Positions 6,812-15,258 of a DNA stretch of 49,834 nt are shown piece after piece (positions within the stretch are counted from its first letter, which is position 1; each line of letters opens with the position of its first letter). Source of the stretch: an uncultured Eubacteriales bacterium (lineage in GTDB: Bacteria; Bacillota; Clostridia; Oscillospirales; CAG-272); NCBI GenBank assembly GCA_934526185.1, contig CAKTAA010000009.1, forward strand, positions 1 through 49,834, given 5' to 3'. Below the pieces are notes generated by a model. That model was given only the letters and a program-made list of their open reading frames with translations, had not been told where the DNA came from and did not search any database. The position numbers were made by a program, and so were the translations under genes.

Positions 6812-8182
6812 CTATTTCTGTTCGATTGTACGGGGTGCTTCGTAAAACGGAAGGCTTGGTTTGGCATTTTCACGGTTCACCTTGGAAAGTTCCTCCAATG
6901 GAATGGCATAAAACTTTTCTTGGATATAAGTGCCGTTCATATAACGAATGATTTTTGCCGTATATTCGGCATAAGCGCCGGTCTCATCATTTTCAGCAAG
7001 GCGAATGATTTGAAAACGGTGTTTGCCGGAGGTGGTGTGAATGATCTCCCCGGCTTCGCCGTCACCGTAAGGCGTGTACGAATAGGTTAACGATTGCACT
7101 TTTCTCTCCCCGTCTTCTTTTACGAGCACCATATTGGTTTGCTTTAAGGTAACGCCGTCGCAGAATCCCAAGGCACACAGTTCCTTGGCAAACTTTTCAA
7201 TTGCCGTCTTGCGTTTCTTTTCAATACTTTTTTCACCCGAAGCACCTTGCTTTAATGCAATTTCCGCATAGGTGCTTGGCTTAAAAATACCGAAACAATC
7301 GAAACAAACGCCGAGAGAAAGAGATAATATCTGTTTATCTTTCGGAGAAATATTATCGGCAGCTTTGCGAAAATACTCACGGCAGATGCTCCGCCAAACT
7401 TCTTGGAACAGCGATACGGACGGATCTTCGATAAGCTCGTCCGAGATAGCACCGTCAACTTCTTCCTCGTCATCCTCTGTCGGTATAATGCCAATGGGAT
7501 ACTCGGTAGCCTTGCCGATGGCAACAAGCTCGGTGATTTTTTCTTCGTTAAATCCCGTTTCATTTACGATAAGCGCAATACGCTCCCCTACAGATAATTC
7601 GGGATTGCTGTTATAAATGCTCATAACCTTGCGCAGTTCAAAATAACCATTTTGCGTTGGTACGGAACAGGCGTTTTTGGTCGTGCGGATATAATCAAGC
7701 TGTTTATGCACCGCCGCCTTGGTTGTATACTGTAAAAGCGGAATTGGATCGGATAAGTCGTATTCAAGAAAAGCAAACCACAAGGTCTCCAAGAAGATTT
7801 GTTTTATATCCTCAACGTCGTCCTCCGTCAGATTATAACGATTGACAATACTCGTGGCACGGCGCTGAAGCACAGGCTCGTAGGTTTTGATAAACGCTTC
7901 AAAATATCCTTTTTCCCTACTTTCAAGTGCCTTGATAAAATATTCATTCAGGTCTTCGAAATAAACACCGCTTTTATCGGTTTCGGTAAAGGTAGATGCG
8001 AGTTCGATTTTTTCTTTGCAGAAATATTTTATACGCAAAATCTCGTCGTTGATTTCCCAAAGCTGAAGTTTTCCCGACCGAACGGAAGATAGAATATCGT
8101 TCCATATTTCAGGTGTACGCAACCGCTTATCAGTAATACCGCAAAGCAGCTTGTTGGCGGCTTTTATATATTCTGCGTTCAC
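6812..8182 (-). CDS. Sigma-70-like protein of a mobile element
   Basis: A 456-residue protein. Residues ~90-170 resemble sigma region 2 (YFEAFIKTYEPVLQRRATSI, then LTEDDVEDIKQIFLETLWFA and PLLQYTTKAAVHKQLDYIR). A region around 290-340 (SPKDKQILSLSLGVCFDCFG, then STYAEIALKQGASGEKSIEK) resembles region 4 or an HTH of an atypical sigma factor. About 110 C-terminal residues form an extra domain of unknown role. The GTG at 8182 is preferred because AAGGAGGTG lies at the right distance; a TTG at 8200 would place this site inside the gene. It is downstream of, and probably in one transcript with, the DUF6076 gene (gap 33 bases). It may direct transcription of element genes or act as a regulator; this is inference. 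Confidence 0.65.
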   Translation of the reverse strand: MNAEYIKAANKLLCGITDKRLRTPEIWNDILSSVRSGKLQLWEINDEILRIKYFCKEKIELASTFTETDKSGVYFEDLNEYFIKALESREKGYFEAFIKTYEPVLQRRATSIVNRYNLTEDDVEDIKQIFLETLWFAFLEYDLSDPIPLLQYTTKAAVHKQLDYIRTTKNACSVPTQNGYFELRKVMSIYNSNPELSVGERIALIVNETGFNEEKITELVAIGKATEYPIGIIPTEDDEEEVDGAISDELIEDPSVSLFQEVWRSICREYFRKAADNISPKDKQILSLSLGVCFDCFGIFKPSTYAEIALKQGASGEKSIEKKRKTAIEKFAKELCALGFCDGVTLKQTNMVLVKEDGERKVQSLTYSYTPYGDGEAGEIIHTTSGKHRFQIIRLAENDETGAYAEYTAKIIRYMNGTYIQEKFYAIPLEELSKVNRENAKPSLPFYEAPRTIEQK

Positions 8183-8215
8183 ACTCGCACCTCCTTTCAA
8201 AAGATAAAATTATTG

Positions 8216-9403
8216 TTATTTTTTACCGAGCAACTGTTTAGCCTCGGCAATAAGGTTTAGTAAAACCATATCTTGTTCGTATTGGTTTTGAGCATACTCA
8301 AAATCAATCTGCGCTTCTTCATAATGCCGCTTGGCAAGTTCCATTGCCTTGTCACATACGTCAATATCGTATTTAGCAGAGCTGGCGCCTGTGTTTGTTT
8401 TACTTTTTTCGTTACGTAGGGAGTTGTATCTCTTTTGCCAAAGATCGTAGCCAAACCCGTCTTTCTTTTTTTGCTTGGGCATATTTAATTTGTTTTTAGC
8501 GACATAAGCGCAAGGAACACCGTACTCCGGATTAACGGTACTGCAATAGAGTTGATTATGTGCCGTTTTCATAAAGAAGAATTTATGACAGATACCGCAT
8601 TGCCAAGAGTAATGCCCGGCGGCGAGTCCCTCGAACATATCGGTGACATAAAAATTGAGCATACGGTCAAAATGAATTCGGCGACCGAGCATAGCCAATC
8701 CGTCTTTGTTTTCAAGGACGACAGGTGCCATCCAAACACCCGGCTCAAGTGTAAAATTGTGTGTGATCTCAGTGGCGTTCAGTTCCTCAATCCATTCCAC
8801 CACCTGTTCGCTTCCAAAGAACTCTTTTGTAAAGCCGGCAAGAAGAACTTTGTCTCGGAATCCGTTCTCGGTGAGATTTACAAAATACATCATCGCAACC
8901 TTGTAAAAATTGAAGGTATCAGCGCAAAGATAGATATAAGATTTTATAAATTCTGTAAGAACAATAACATTGTCATACATAGCTGTGCCTTCAGGAACAA
9001 AATTGATATTCGGTATCGGCATAGAAGAAAAACTGCGATGCCACTCTCTGATTTTATCATCACTGAGAAGCGTATTAATATGTTCGTGTTCCTCGCTGAT
9101 ATTAAAATAAGAAAACGGTTTTAATTTCTTGATGTGTTTTATTATTTTTTCTATGGTCTCTCTAATGCTTATAAGCAGTTCATCGCTGTAGTTTTCTGCA
9201 TCCAGTCGGTTGTACAAATCATTGAGTTTATCACCCGTCTCAAAAATAGTGAGCAGCTTGTCGGCGGGGATATTTAAAATATCGTGAGTAATGATTCCGA
9301 GCGGTAAAGTTTTTCCGCCTAAAATAAAATCATCGCCTATGAAGTCAACAGAGAACTTATAAAAATTCGCATCGCCGACCGGCTTTGTTTCTATCAATCT
9401 CAT
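8216..9403 (-). CDS. DUF6076-like zinc-finger protein
   Basis: A 395-residue protein. Its C-terminal third has a CxxC...C...C zinc-binding arrangement (CGICHKFFFMKTAHNQLYC, then a Cys in GVPCAY). A basic, helical tail with KQKKKDGFGYDLWQKRYNSL follows. The N-terminal two thirds are helical without a recognised catalytic motif. The ATG at 9403 has GGAGG seven bases upstream. A promoter at 9466-9494 drives it, with the sigma-like gene second in the operon. Proteins of this type are usual in Clostridia integrative elements. Function is unknown; DNA or RNA binding is plausible. Confidence 0.65.
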   Translation of the reverse strand: MRLIETKPVGDANFYKFSVDFIGDDFILGGKTLPLGIITHDILNIPADKLLTIFETGDKLNDLYNRLDAENYSDELLISIRETIEKIIKHIKKLKPFSYFNISEEHEHINTLLSDDKIREWHRSFSSMPIPNINFVPEGTAMYDNVIVLTEFIKSYIYLCADTFNFYKVAMMYFVNLTENGFRDKVLLAGFTKEFFGSEQVVEWIEELNATEITHNFTLEPGVWMAPVVLENKDGLAMLGRRIHFDRMLNFYVTDMFEGLAAGHYSWQCGICHKFFFMKTAHNQLYCSTVNPEYGVPCAYVAKNKLNMPKQKKKDGFGYDLWQKRYNSLRNEKSKTNTGASSAKYDIDVCDKAMELAKRHYEEAQIDFEYAQNQYEQDMVLLNLIAEAKQLLGKK

Positions 9404-9465
9404 CTGTATTCCTCCACACTGTAATTCTAACATTTTATCAGTACCATAAACTGTACTCTACAATC

Positions 9466-9494
9466 ATTATATCACAAAAATTATTCTATGTCAT
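9466..9494 (-). promoter_or_regulatory. Promoter of the DUF6076/sigma-like operon
   Basis: ATGACA (-35, one mismatch) and TATAAT (-10, perfect) on the minus strand are separated by 17 bases, about 65 bases upstream of the start codon. It fits a housekeeping sigma-A promoter. Confidence 0.75.
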
Positions 9495-9580
9495 TATAAA
9501 TTACAAAAATTTCAGAAATGAATTTTTGCGTTCACGGCATTTTATGTAATTTTTGAATTTTCAGCCATTAGATAATTAGG

Positions 9581-9630
9581 AGAGCGAAAGCACCGGTTCC
9601 GCCGCCGTTGTTTTTCGCTCTTACTTTTTT
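9581..9630 (+). terminator. Attenuator-like hairpin before the mobilization module
   Basis: AGAGCGAAA pairs perfectly with TTTCGCTCT around a 23-base loop and is followed by TACTTTTTT. It lies directly upstream of the ribosome binding site of the RepA-like gene, so it may act as a leader terminator or attenuator. The right arm shares CGCCG and TTTTCGCTCTT with sites at about 18,722 and 23,384. Confidence 0.6.
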
Positions 9631-9648
9631 AAGAAAGGAGAAATTCCT

Positions 9649-10668
9649 ATGGCTGATCAAAAAGTAAAACTTGCTGTCGTTGACGGCGAAACCTTAATGG
9701 ACATGAAACTTCCGCCGACAAAGTTTTGTGTCGATACCTTGTTACCGCAAGGTATGTGTATCCTCGGCGGTGCCTCCAAGATAGGCAAATCGTGGTGGGT
9801 GCTTGATTTGTGTGTCCGCATTGCAAAGGGCGAACCGATGTGGGATTTAAAAACCACAAAAGGAACGACGTTGTATCTTTGTCTTGAAGATACCCTGCGC
9901 CGTGTTCAAAACCGACTGATGTGTATCACGGATGAAGTTCCACCCAACGCTTTCTTTGCTACCACTGCCGGAACATTAGCGGACGGACTGTGCGAACAGA
10001 TTCGTGATTTTGTGAAAGAGCATACCGATACGGTTTTTGTTGCCGTCGATACTTTTCAAATCGTACGCAACAACAATATCGATACCTCTTATGCAAATGA
10101 CTACGATGAAATTCGGTTGCTCAAACAGTTGGCAGACGAACTGAATATCTGTCTTCTGCTCGTGCATCACCTTCGTAAGCAGGGCGACAGTGATCCGTTC
10201 AACAAACTCACCGGAACCACAGGTATCGTAGGCGCAGTTGATACTGCTTTTGTTCTTGACAAGAGTAAGCGCAACGCTGACAGCGCTACCCTCTACTGCA
10301 CCGGTCGTGACGTGGAAGACCGCCAGCTCGAACTACAATTTTCAAAAAAGGATTTCGTATGGAAAATGCTTCGGGACAGTATGGAAAACCGCGAAATGCT
10401 TTTGCCGAAGGAAATGGAATCGCTGATTGAGTTTATGAAAATAAAAAAATCATACAGCGGTACCAACACGGAGTTCTGCGAAATGTATAATGCGCATACC
10501 GAGCAGTCGATATCACCGAGAGAACTCAAGCGTCTTATGAATCTTTGGGAGTACACTCTAAAAGAATTCGGTTTGAGTTTTCGCAGCCACCGCAGTAACG
10601 GCATCCGGCTTTTGGAAGTGGATTATTCTTCCTCTGCCAGTGACGATAGTGTCGTTAGTGACGATTAA
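9649..10668 (+). CDS. RepA-like AAA ATPase (RecA/DnaB-type helicase domain)
   Basis: A 339-residue P-loop ATPase of the RepA/hexameric helicase type found in mobilizable elements and plasmids. Walker A is GGASKIGKSW at residues ~40-49. Walker B is VFVAVDTFQ at ~128-136, and a following LLLVHHLRKQ resembles the sensor region. The C-terminal ~80 residues probably form a winged-helix domain. GAAAGGAGAAATTCCT before the ATG gives a strong ribosome binding site. It is the first gene of the plus-strand module with mobC and relaxase, and probably unwinds or replicates the excised element. The C terminus is Ser/Asp-rich. Confidence 0.82.
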   Translation: MADQKVKLAVVDGETLMDMKLPPTKFCVDTLLPQGMCILGGASKIGKSWWVLDLCVRIAKGEPMWDLKTTKGTTLYLCLEDTLRRVQNRLMCITDEVPPNAFFATTAGTLADGLCEQIRDFVKEHTDTVFVAVDTFQIVRNNNIDTSYANDYDEIRLLKQLADELNICLLLVHHLRKQGDSDPFNKLTGTTGIVGAVDTAFVLDKSKRNADSATLYCTGRDVEDRQLELQFSKKDFVWKMLRDSMENREMLLPKEMESLIEFMKIKKSYSGTNTEFCEMYNAHTEQSISPRELKRLMNLWEYTLKEFGLSFRSHRSNGIRLLEVDYSSSASDDSVVSDD

Positions 10669-10930
10669 AAAGGGGTGCCCCAAAACCTTCGGCACAAGCG
10701 TTCCTTTCGTCCCTGTGAGCGATTTGTAGGCGATTTGTGGGGTGTTTGGCAAGAGAGAGGTATAACACCCCCAGCGAAGATAAAACGCAAATTTGGGGCG
10801 GTTGTAAGAAACGCGGTTTTAATTTCCCAGACTTTAGTCTGGGGCAAGCAGAGCGTCCGGCTATCCGCCGAAACGCCTAAATTACGGGCAGCAGCCCGAA
10901 CCCACTATTATAAAACGGAGAGTGATAAAA
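10669..10930 (+). other. Candidate origin of transfer (oriT) region
   Basis: This 262-base gap between repA and mobC has no credible gene but three inverted repeats: GGGGTGTT...AACACCCC at 10739-10771, CCCAGACT-TT-AGTCTGGG at 10826-10843, and CGGGC-AGCA-GCCCG at 10885-10898. Inverted repeats immediately upstream of mobC and relaxase are the usual setting of oriT in MOB-P elements. The exact nick site cannot be read from sequence alone. Confidence 0.55.
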
Positions 10931-11248
10931 ATGAGAGAAAAAAGACGGCGTGATAACACGCTGACTATTCGGCTGACCAAAGCCGAAAGAGAACGCATCG
11001 AGCGAAATGCGAAACGCGCCAAGCGGAGTATTACCGATTATATCGTTTCGCTTTCACTCGAAACACCTATTAACGTTGCAGAGGATGTAAAGCCGTTGCT
11101 GATCGAGCTTAAGCGTATCGGTAACAACCTAAATCAAATCGCAGCGAAGATTAATACGGGTGTATTTCAGTCGTATGATTTTCAAGATGTGGTTGACGAG
11201 CAGAAGAAAATCTATGAACAACTGTTAGAGATTGCGAGGAAAGGTTGA
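10931..11248 (+). CDS. mobC: MobC-like relaxosome accessory protein
   Basis: A 105-residue protein. An N-terminal ribbon-helix-helix-like segment (LTIRLTKAERERIERNAKRA, then SITDYIVSLSL) is followed by the typical MobC motif LLIELKRIGNNLNQIA at residues ~57-72. MobC binds oriT and helps the relaxase nick. The start is the ATG at 10931 after GGAGAG; a GTG at 10922 is less well placed. The stop codon overlaps the relaxase start (TGATG at 11246-11250), a coupling typical of mobC-mobA pairs. Confidence 0.88.
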   Translation: MREKRRRDNTLTIRLTKAERERIERNAKRAKRSITDYIVSLSLETPINVAEDVKPLLIELKRIGNNLNQIAAKINTGVFQSYDFQDVVDEQKKIYEQLLEIARKG

Positions 11249-12702
11249 TGGCAACCGTCAATTTTATTCCCGAATCCAATCAAAGCATCAGCGCAATGAA
11301 AGCGGTGATTGATTATTGTTTGCAACAGAAAAAGGTTGCAGACGAGGACAGCGGTCGCAGACTTGTGAACGGTGTGAACTGTAACGGCGAAAATTCTTTC
11401 ACGGAATTTATGGCGACGAAGAATGCGCATAAAAAGAAGGGCGGTATTACTTTTTATCATTACGTGCAATCTTTTTCTCCAAGGGAAAACGTTTCCGCCG
11501 AGCAGGTTCACAAAATTGGTTTAGCGTTTGCGGAAAAAGCGTGGCCCGGTCACGAAGTTTTGGTGACCACTCACACCGATGCCGAGCATCTGCATAATCA
11601 CTTTGTTATCAACTCTGTGCATTATGGAAACGGAAATAAGCTCAGGCAAAACCCCGGAACGCTGACAAAATTGCGAGCGCTGAGTGACGGTATCTGTACG
11701 GAACACGGTCTCGGTGTTCTGAAACCGTACAAAAAAGACGGTGCAAATATCTCAAGCCGAGAGTACCGCGCCGCAATCAAAGGTGAGAGTTGGAAGTTCA
11801 AAATGATTTCTGACATCGATTTTGTAATGAACCGAAGCGGTAGCCGAGCTGATTTTATCAGAGAAATGAATCGGCTCGGCTATCAGGTTACGTGGACAAA
11901 TGAAAGAAAATATATTACTTTCACTTGCCCGAACGGAATGAAGTGCAGGGACATACGACTGCACGATGAAAAATATTTGAAAGGAGTATTAGAGTATGAG
12001 TTCACAATCAGAAAACAGCTCACAGCAGAACACGGCAGTGGAAACGCTGAAGAAGGTAAACGCTCGGACGGTATCCGAACTGGAAAAGATTCCGTATCTG
12101 CCGCAGGTGTACGCAATTCCGATAGAGCAACGGGAGAGAGAACACAAACTGTTGGTGGACGCGGCGGAGTTTCAGCCGAAGCTGTATCGGCTGATAGAGC
12201 AGTTGGCGACGCGGAAAGAACTGACAGACCACTGCACTGCGATACAGAATGTCGAAGCGGAGTATATGGAGAGGACAGTGGAGTCGGTGGTGAATGCCAA
12301 TGCGGATACGGTGGCTCTGATGCAGAATACCGTAGAACAGGCTGGGAAGAATCAAGAGCAATTTATTTCGAATTGCTCCGAAACCCTTTCCGAGAGTACC
12401 AAGGCGCTGGACGGTTTGATAGAGAAACTGCAACAGAGAATTATGAAAATAATGATAGCCACAGCAGTGTCGGCAGTCGCACTGTCGGTATTGGTCTGCG
12501 TGGTGTTCTGGAAGCTGGCAGTATAATCGACAGCACCTCGGAAGATCCGGAGGAACGCCGAAAAAGAATTGAAGCACAGGAAAACGCTTCAAATCTCGGT
12601 GCGATTATTGGTCTTGCGGTTGGCGTTATCGCCGCCGCGAGTGATTATACCGCCGAAGATACAATCACAGAAGAAAACGAAACACCTACGATAAAAATGT
12701 AG
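11248..12702 (+). CDS. Relaxase (MOB-P, MobA/VirD2 family)
   Basis: A 484-residue protein. The N-terminal ~240 residues are the relaxase domain, with the metal-binding three-histidine motif (THTDAEHLHNHFVINS) at ~110-125 and an N-terminal segment rich in conserved Tyr (GITFYHYVQSF). It would cut oriT and stay bound to the 5' end during transfer. From about residue 250 to 425 the sequence becomes Gly/Arg/Ser/Asp-rich and disordered. That is exactly where a second gene is read in another frame (11996-12526). The C terminus has a hydrophobic stretch LGAIIGLAVGVIAAASDY, perhaps a membrane anchor. The start ATG at 11248 is coupled to mobC. Confidence 0.88.
   Translation: MATVNFIPESNQSISAMKAVIDYCLQQKKVADEDSGRRLVNGVNCNGENSFTEFMATKNAHKKKGGITFYHYVQSFSPRENVSAEQVHKIGLAFAEKAWPGHEVLVTTHTDAEHLHNHFVINSVHYGNGNKLRQNPGTLTKLRALSDGICTEHGLGVLKPYKKDGANISSREYRAAIKGESWKFKMISDIDFVMNRSGSRADFIREMNRLGYQVTWTNERKYITFTCPNGMKCRDIRLHDEKYLKGVLEYEFTIRKQLTAEHGSGNAEEGKRSDGIRTGKDSVSAAGVRNSDRATGERTQTVGGRGGVSAEAVSADRAVGDAERTDRPLHCDTECRSGVYGEDSGVGGECQCGYGGSDAEYRRTGWEESRAIYFELLRNPFREYQGAGRFDRETATENYENNDSHSSVGSRTVGIGLRGVLEAGSIIDSTSEDPEERRKRIEAQENASNLGAIIGLAVGVIAAASDYTAEDTITEENETPTIKM
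11996..12526 (+). CDS. MobB-like protein encoded within the relaxase gene in another frame
   Basis: A 176-residue frame shifted +1 relative to the relaxase and lying wholly inside it. It starts with ATG after GGAG (nine bases upstream) and reads as an ordinary protein. The N terminus is soluble, then comes a long heptad-like coiled coil (LIEQLATRKELTDH to LDGLIEKLQQRIMK), then a C-terminal transmembrane helix (MIATAVSAVALSVLVCVVFW). In contrast, the relaxase frame over this stretch is low-complexity. Nested mob genes of this kind are known in ColE1-type plasmids (mbeB and mbeD inside mbeA) and in RSF1010 (mobB inside mobA). By analogy it may anchor the relaxosome to the membrane. No sequence family is recognised. 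Confidence 0.72.
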   Translation: MSSQSENSSQQNTAVETLKKVNARTVSELEKIPYLPQVYAIPIEQREREHKLLVDAAEFQPKLYRLIEQLATRKELTDHCTAIQNVEAEYMERTVESVVNANADTVALMQNTVEQAGKNQEQFISNCSETLSESTKALDGLIEKLQQRIMKIMIATAVSAVALSVLVCVVFWKLAV

Positions 12703-12717
12703 GAGAAAGGAGTGCCT

Positions 12718-13074
12718 ATGACTAAAAAAGAGCGCGAGAAAGAATTGCACTGTTATCCTGCGGCTCTGACTGCCGCTGAAGTTGCGGAGATACTGAGAGT
12801 CAGTATCAAAACCGTATACAAACTCATCAAAGATAAAACTATCCCGGCTGTTAAGGTCGGGAGAGAAAATCGCATTGCCAAATCACAGTTGATTGATTAT
12901 CTGCAGCGAAAGGATTTTTCAAGTTCGAACCCCAAGGTCTATTTTCTTGAGAAAACTTCCGATAATGTCTGGACTTGTCAAACGAGTTGTGATATTGTTC
13001 GTGTTGGCAAAAATCAAAAAGGAGTGAAAACAAATGGATGCCACAACCACACTTGCAGCCAGCGTACAGGCTAA
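12718..13074 (+). CDS. Excisionase-like helix-turn-helix protein
   Basis: A 118-residue protein with an HTH_17/excisionase-type domain at residues ~18-65 (TAAEVAEILRVSIKTVYKLI, then KTIPAVKVGRENRIAKSQL). A C-terminal extension without clear features follows. The ATG at 12718 has AAAGGAG just upstream. The last 40 bases overlap the integrase start, as in many xis-int pairs. It would favour excision or regulate the integrase. Confidence 0.8.
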   Translation: MTKKEREKELHCYPAALTAAEVAEILRVSIKTVYKLIKDKTIPAVKVGRENRIAKSQLIDYLQRKDFSSSNPKVYFLEKTSDNVWTCQTSCDIVRVGKNQKGVKTNGCHNHTCSQRTG

Positions 13075-14230
13075 GAAAAGTCGTCTCTATGCCGTAATAC
13101 AAGTTAAGGAAAACGGTAAGACGAAACCCGTATGGCGCACCCTCGGTCTTCCCGAAGGCACAAACAAATCAAAGGTGAACAAAGCCTTCCGAGAGGTTGT
13201 AAAAACCTTTGAAATCGATTACGCCGAGCAAATCGCTCGAAACGCAAGACCTGCATCGGATATTCCAATCTTCGATTATATGTGTGCTCACTATAAAAAA
13301 GTTGAAAAGAATATCCAAAAGAGTACCGCCGAAAGCTACCACGGAATGATCTATGGTAAAATTCGGCGGTATTTTACTGCCCACAGCAATCTGACGGTCG
13401 GCAACATTACCTCAAAGGACATCGAGGATTTTTATGAGTGGATGTTCGAATCGGGTGTTGTTGCCAACACCGTCATACACTATCACACCGTCCTGCACAG
13501 CGCCTTTAAAAGAGCATTCAAGGATGAACTGATAGATGCCAACCCCTTCGACAGAATTGACCGACCGAAGAAAAATAAATTCACCGGCGAGAATTATTCG
13601 GAAGATGAACTGATAACGATGCTCGGTCTCGTCCGCGGTGATGTTATCTATCCTGCGGTAATGTTAGCGGGTGGCTTGGGATTGCGCCGAAGTGAAGCCT
13701 TGGGTGCTCGGTGGTCAAGAATCGATTGGGAAAAGAAAACCATCCTGCTCGATACCAAAGTCATCGAGTACAAAGAGGACGGCAAGGTCATTGTAGAACC
13801 CATAGAGGAAATGAAAAATAAATCAAGCCGTCGAACCCTTCCTCTGCCGGACCCGGTATATGAAATGCTGTGCGAGTAACGTGAGAAACAAGACCTGTAC
13901 CGCAGAATGTTCAAAGGCAGTTACAACCGCAAATTTGATGATTATATCTGTGTCGACCAACTCGGTGAACTGCTAAGACCGAACAGAGTAACGCAAAGAT
14001 TTGCCGACCTTATTGAACGATACAATCTGCGAAAGATACGCTTCCACGACCTGCGACACACCTTCGCAAGTATCCTCATCAATCAGGATGTCCCTCTGCT
14101 GAACGTATCGACCTTCCTTGGTCACTCCGACCTTGCGACAACGGCAAATATTTATGCCCACCATGATAAGTCCAAAAAGCAAGAAAGCGCTGACGTTATC
14201 AGCAATATCTTTAATAAAGCAAAGGAATGA
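13034..14230 (+). pseudogene. int: Tyrosine integrase interrupted by an in-frame TAA
   Basis: The frame encodes a complete phage-type integrase of about 398 residues apart from TAA at 13877-13879. An N-terminal arm-binding domain precedes a core-binding domain (STAESYHGMIYGKIRRYF), then the catalytic domain with the first Arg in GGLGLRRSEALGARW and the Lys/Arg hairpin KSSRRTLPLP. Beyond the stop, the same frame reads REKQDLYRRMF and carries HDLRHTFAS, LGHSDLATTANIY and the nucleophile Tyr. All catalytic residues are therefore present but split 281/117. CAA-to-TAA is the likely change. An internal ATG at 13907 with poor initiation context could make the C-terminal part only. The element is probably not mobile by its own integrase unless the stop is read through. 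Confidence 0.85.
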
Positions 14231-14256
14231 TGCACCTCCAAAAGAGGTGCATTTTT
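14231..14256 (+). terminator. Terminator after the integrase
   Basis: GCACCTC pairs with GAGGTGC around a CAAAA loop and is followed by ATTTTT, immediately after the integrase stop. Confidence 0.8.
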
Positions 14257-14281
14257 GCTAACCGAAAGGATGATTTTATAT

Positions 14282-14887
14282 ATGGCTGAAAAGAAATATA
14301 TGAGCGGATGCCAACTCCGTCAATACTTGCACATCTCCACGCGGAAGATGAAATATCTGATGGATCATAATTATATCCCTCACGAAAACACAGGACACAC
14401 CACCCATAAGTACCGAGTGCTGATAGAGGATGCGGAAATGTTCAAACTCCGTATGGATACCGAGGTCGGCTTCCTATCCGAGTTGAACGGTCTGTTCTCC
14501 AACCGAACCGAATGGCATCCGCGTCCGATGTTCGAAGCTACCGAAGAAAACTGTGAAGCCTTCAAACTGTGGTTGGAGGTGCTGTGGGCAGAGCTACCCG
14601 AAGCTCTGCCCACGCAAACGGCGGCGGAACTTGTCGGGCATAATCCGCAACGCATACACGAACTGATAAAAGAAGAAGCACTGCACGGTGTAAAAATCGG
14701 CAGTACCCAATACTGTGTGAAGGAAGAATTTATATGCTATATGGCATCACCGCAAAAACTATCCAACCCACGCACCGACAGATATAAAGAACTCATCCGA
14801 GAATTTAAATACATACAACGCAGAGAGTGCGAAAATGAACAGCGCCGATGCAAAAGAAGAATGAAAAGAGGTGAAAACTTTGATTAA
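14282..14887 (+). CDS. Protein with two helix-turn-helix-like segments
   Basis: A 201-residue basic protein downstream of the integrase terminator. Two segments look like separate HTH_17/MerR-type DNA-binding modules: residues ~7-50 (GCQLRQYLHISTRKMKYLMD, then KYRVLIEDAEMFK) and ~118-160 (PTQTAAELVGHNPQRIHELI, then HGVKIGSTQYCVKEEF). The C terminus is very rich in Arg and Lys. The ATG at 14282 is the best start; GAAAGGA lies 11-17 bases upstream. Its end overlaps the next gene by eight bases. I do not recognise a named family. It may regulate or recognise an end of the element. Confidence 0.6.
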   Translation: MAEKKYMSGCQLRQYLHISTRKMKYLMDHNYIPHENTGHTTHKYRVLIEDAEMFKLRMDTEVGFLSELNGLFSNRTEWHPRPMFEATEENCEAFKLWLEVLWAELPEALPTQTAAELVGHNPQRIHELIKEEALHGVKIGSTQYCVKEEFICYMASPQKLSNPRTDRYKELIREFKYIQRRECENEQRRCKRRMKRGENFD

Positions 14888-15206
14888 GAAAAAGGTTCTG
14901 ACTCAAGAACAGATAGCCGAAAAACTTGACTATCTCCGCAAGCAACGTGACGGTATTGTCATAGGTGAATACAGAAACTATTTATATAAGCTGTATATGT
15001 ACCTCAAAAAGCGTTGTGCCGAAACCGAGGACGGCAGTTGCAATCCATACCCGTGGCAAATGCTCGTCGCCCTTGGCAGAGATGACCTTCACAAATCCTA
15101 CCTTGGATACACCTACTGTGACGATCTTGAAGCACTTGGATATATCAAGATGCAAGGATACGGCAAGGATAAAAAGATCTTTATCATAAAAAATATTGAT
15201 TTTTAA
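14880..15206 (+). CDS. Small winged-helix-like protein
   Basis: A 108-residue protein. TTG at 14880 is preferred since GAGGTG at 14868-14873 lies six bases upstream; a GTG at 14871 would sit inside that site. The C-terminal half (PYPWQMLVALGRDDL, then DDLEALGYIKMQG and KKIFIIK) looks like a winged helix with a beta wing. It overlaps the preceding gene by eight bases, so they form an operon. Function unknown; a DNA-binding accessory of the element is plausible. Confidence 0.55.
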   Translation: MIKKKVLTQEQIAEKLDYLRKQRDGIVIGEYRNYLYKLYMYLKKRCAETEDGSCNPYPWQMLVALGRDDLHKSYLGYTYCDDLEALGYIKMQGYGKDKKIFIIKNIDF

Positions 15207-15225
15207 TCCTCTGGCGTAACAGAAT

Positions 15226-15256
15226 GCCCCGCCGAAAAATCGGCGGGGCAGCTATT
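15226..15256 (+). terminator. Terminator between the element genes and the HEPN/TOPRIM pair
   Basis: GCCCCGCCGA and TCGGCGGGGC form a perfect 10-bp stem with an AAAA loop. The plus strand then reads AGCTATTTTTT. It lies between converging genes and may work in both directions, though the minus-strand T-run is poor. Confidence 0.75.
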
Positions 15257-15258
15257 TT

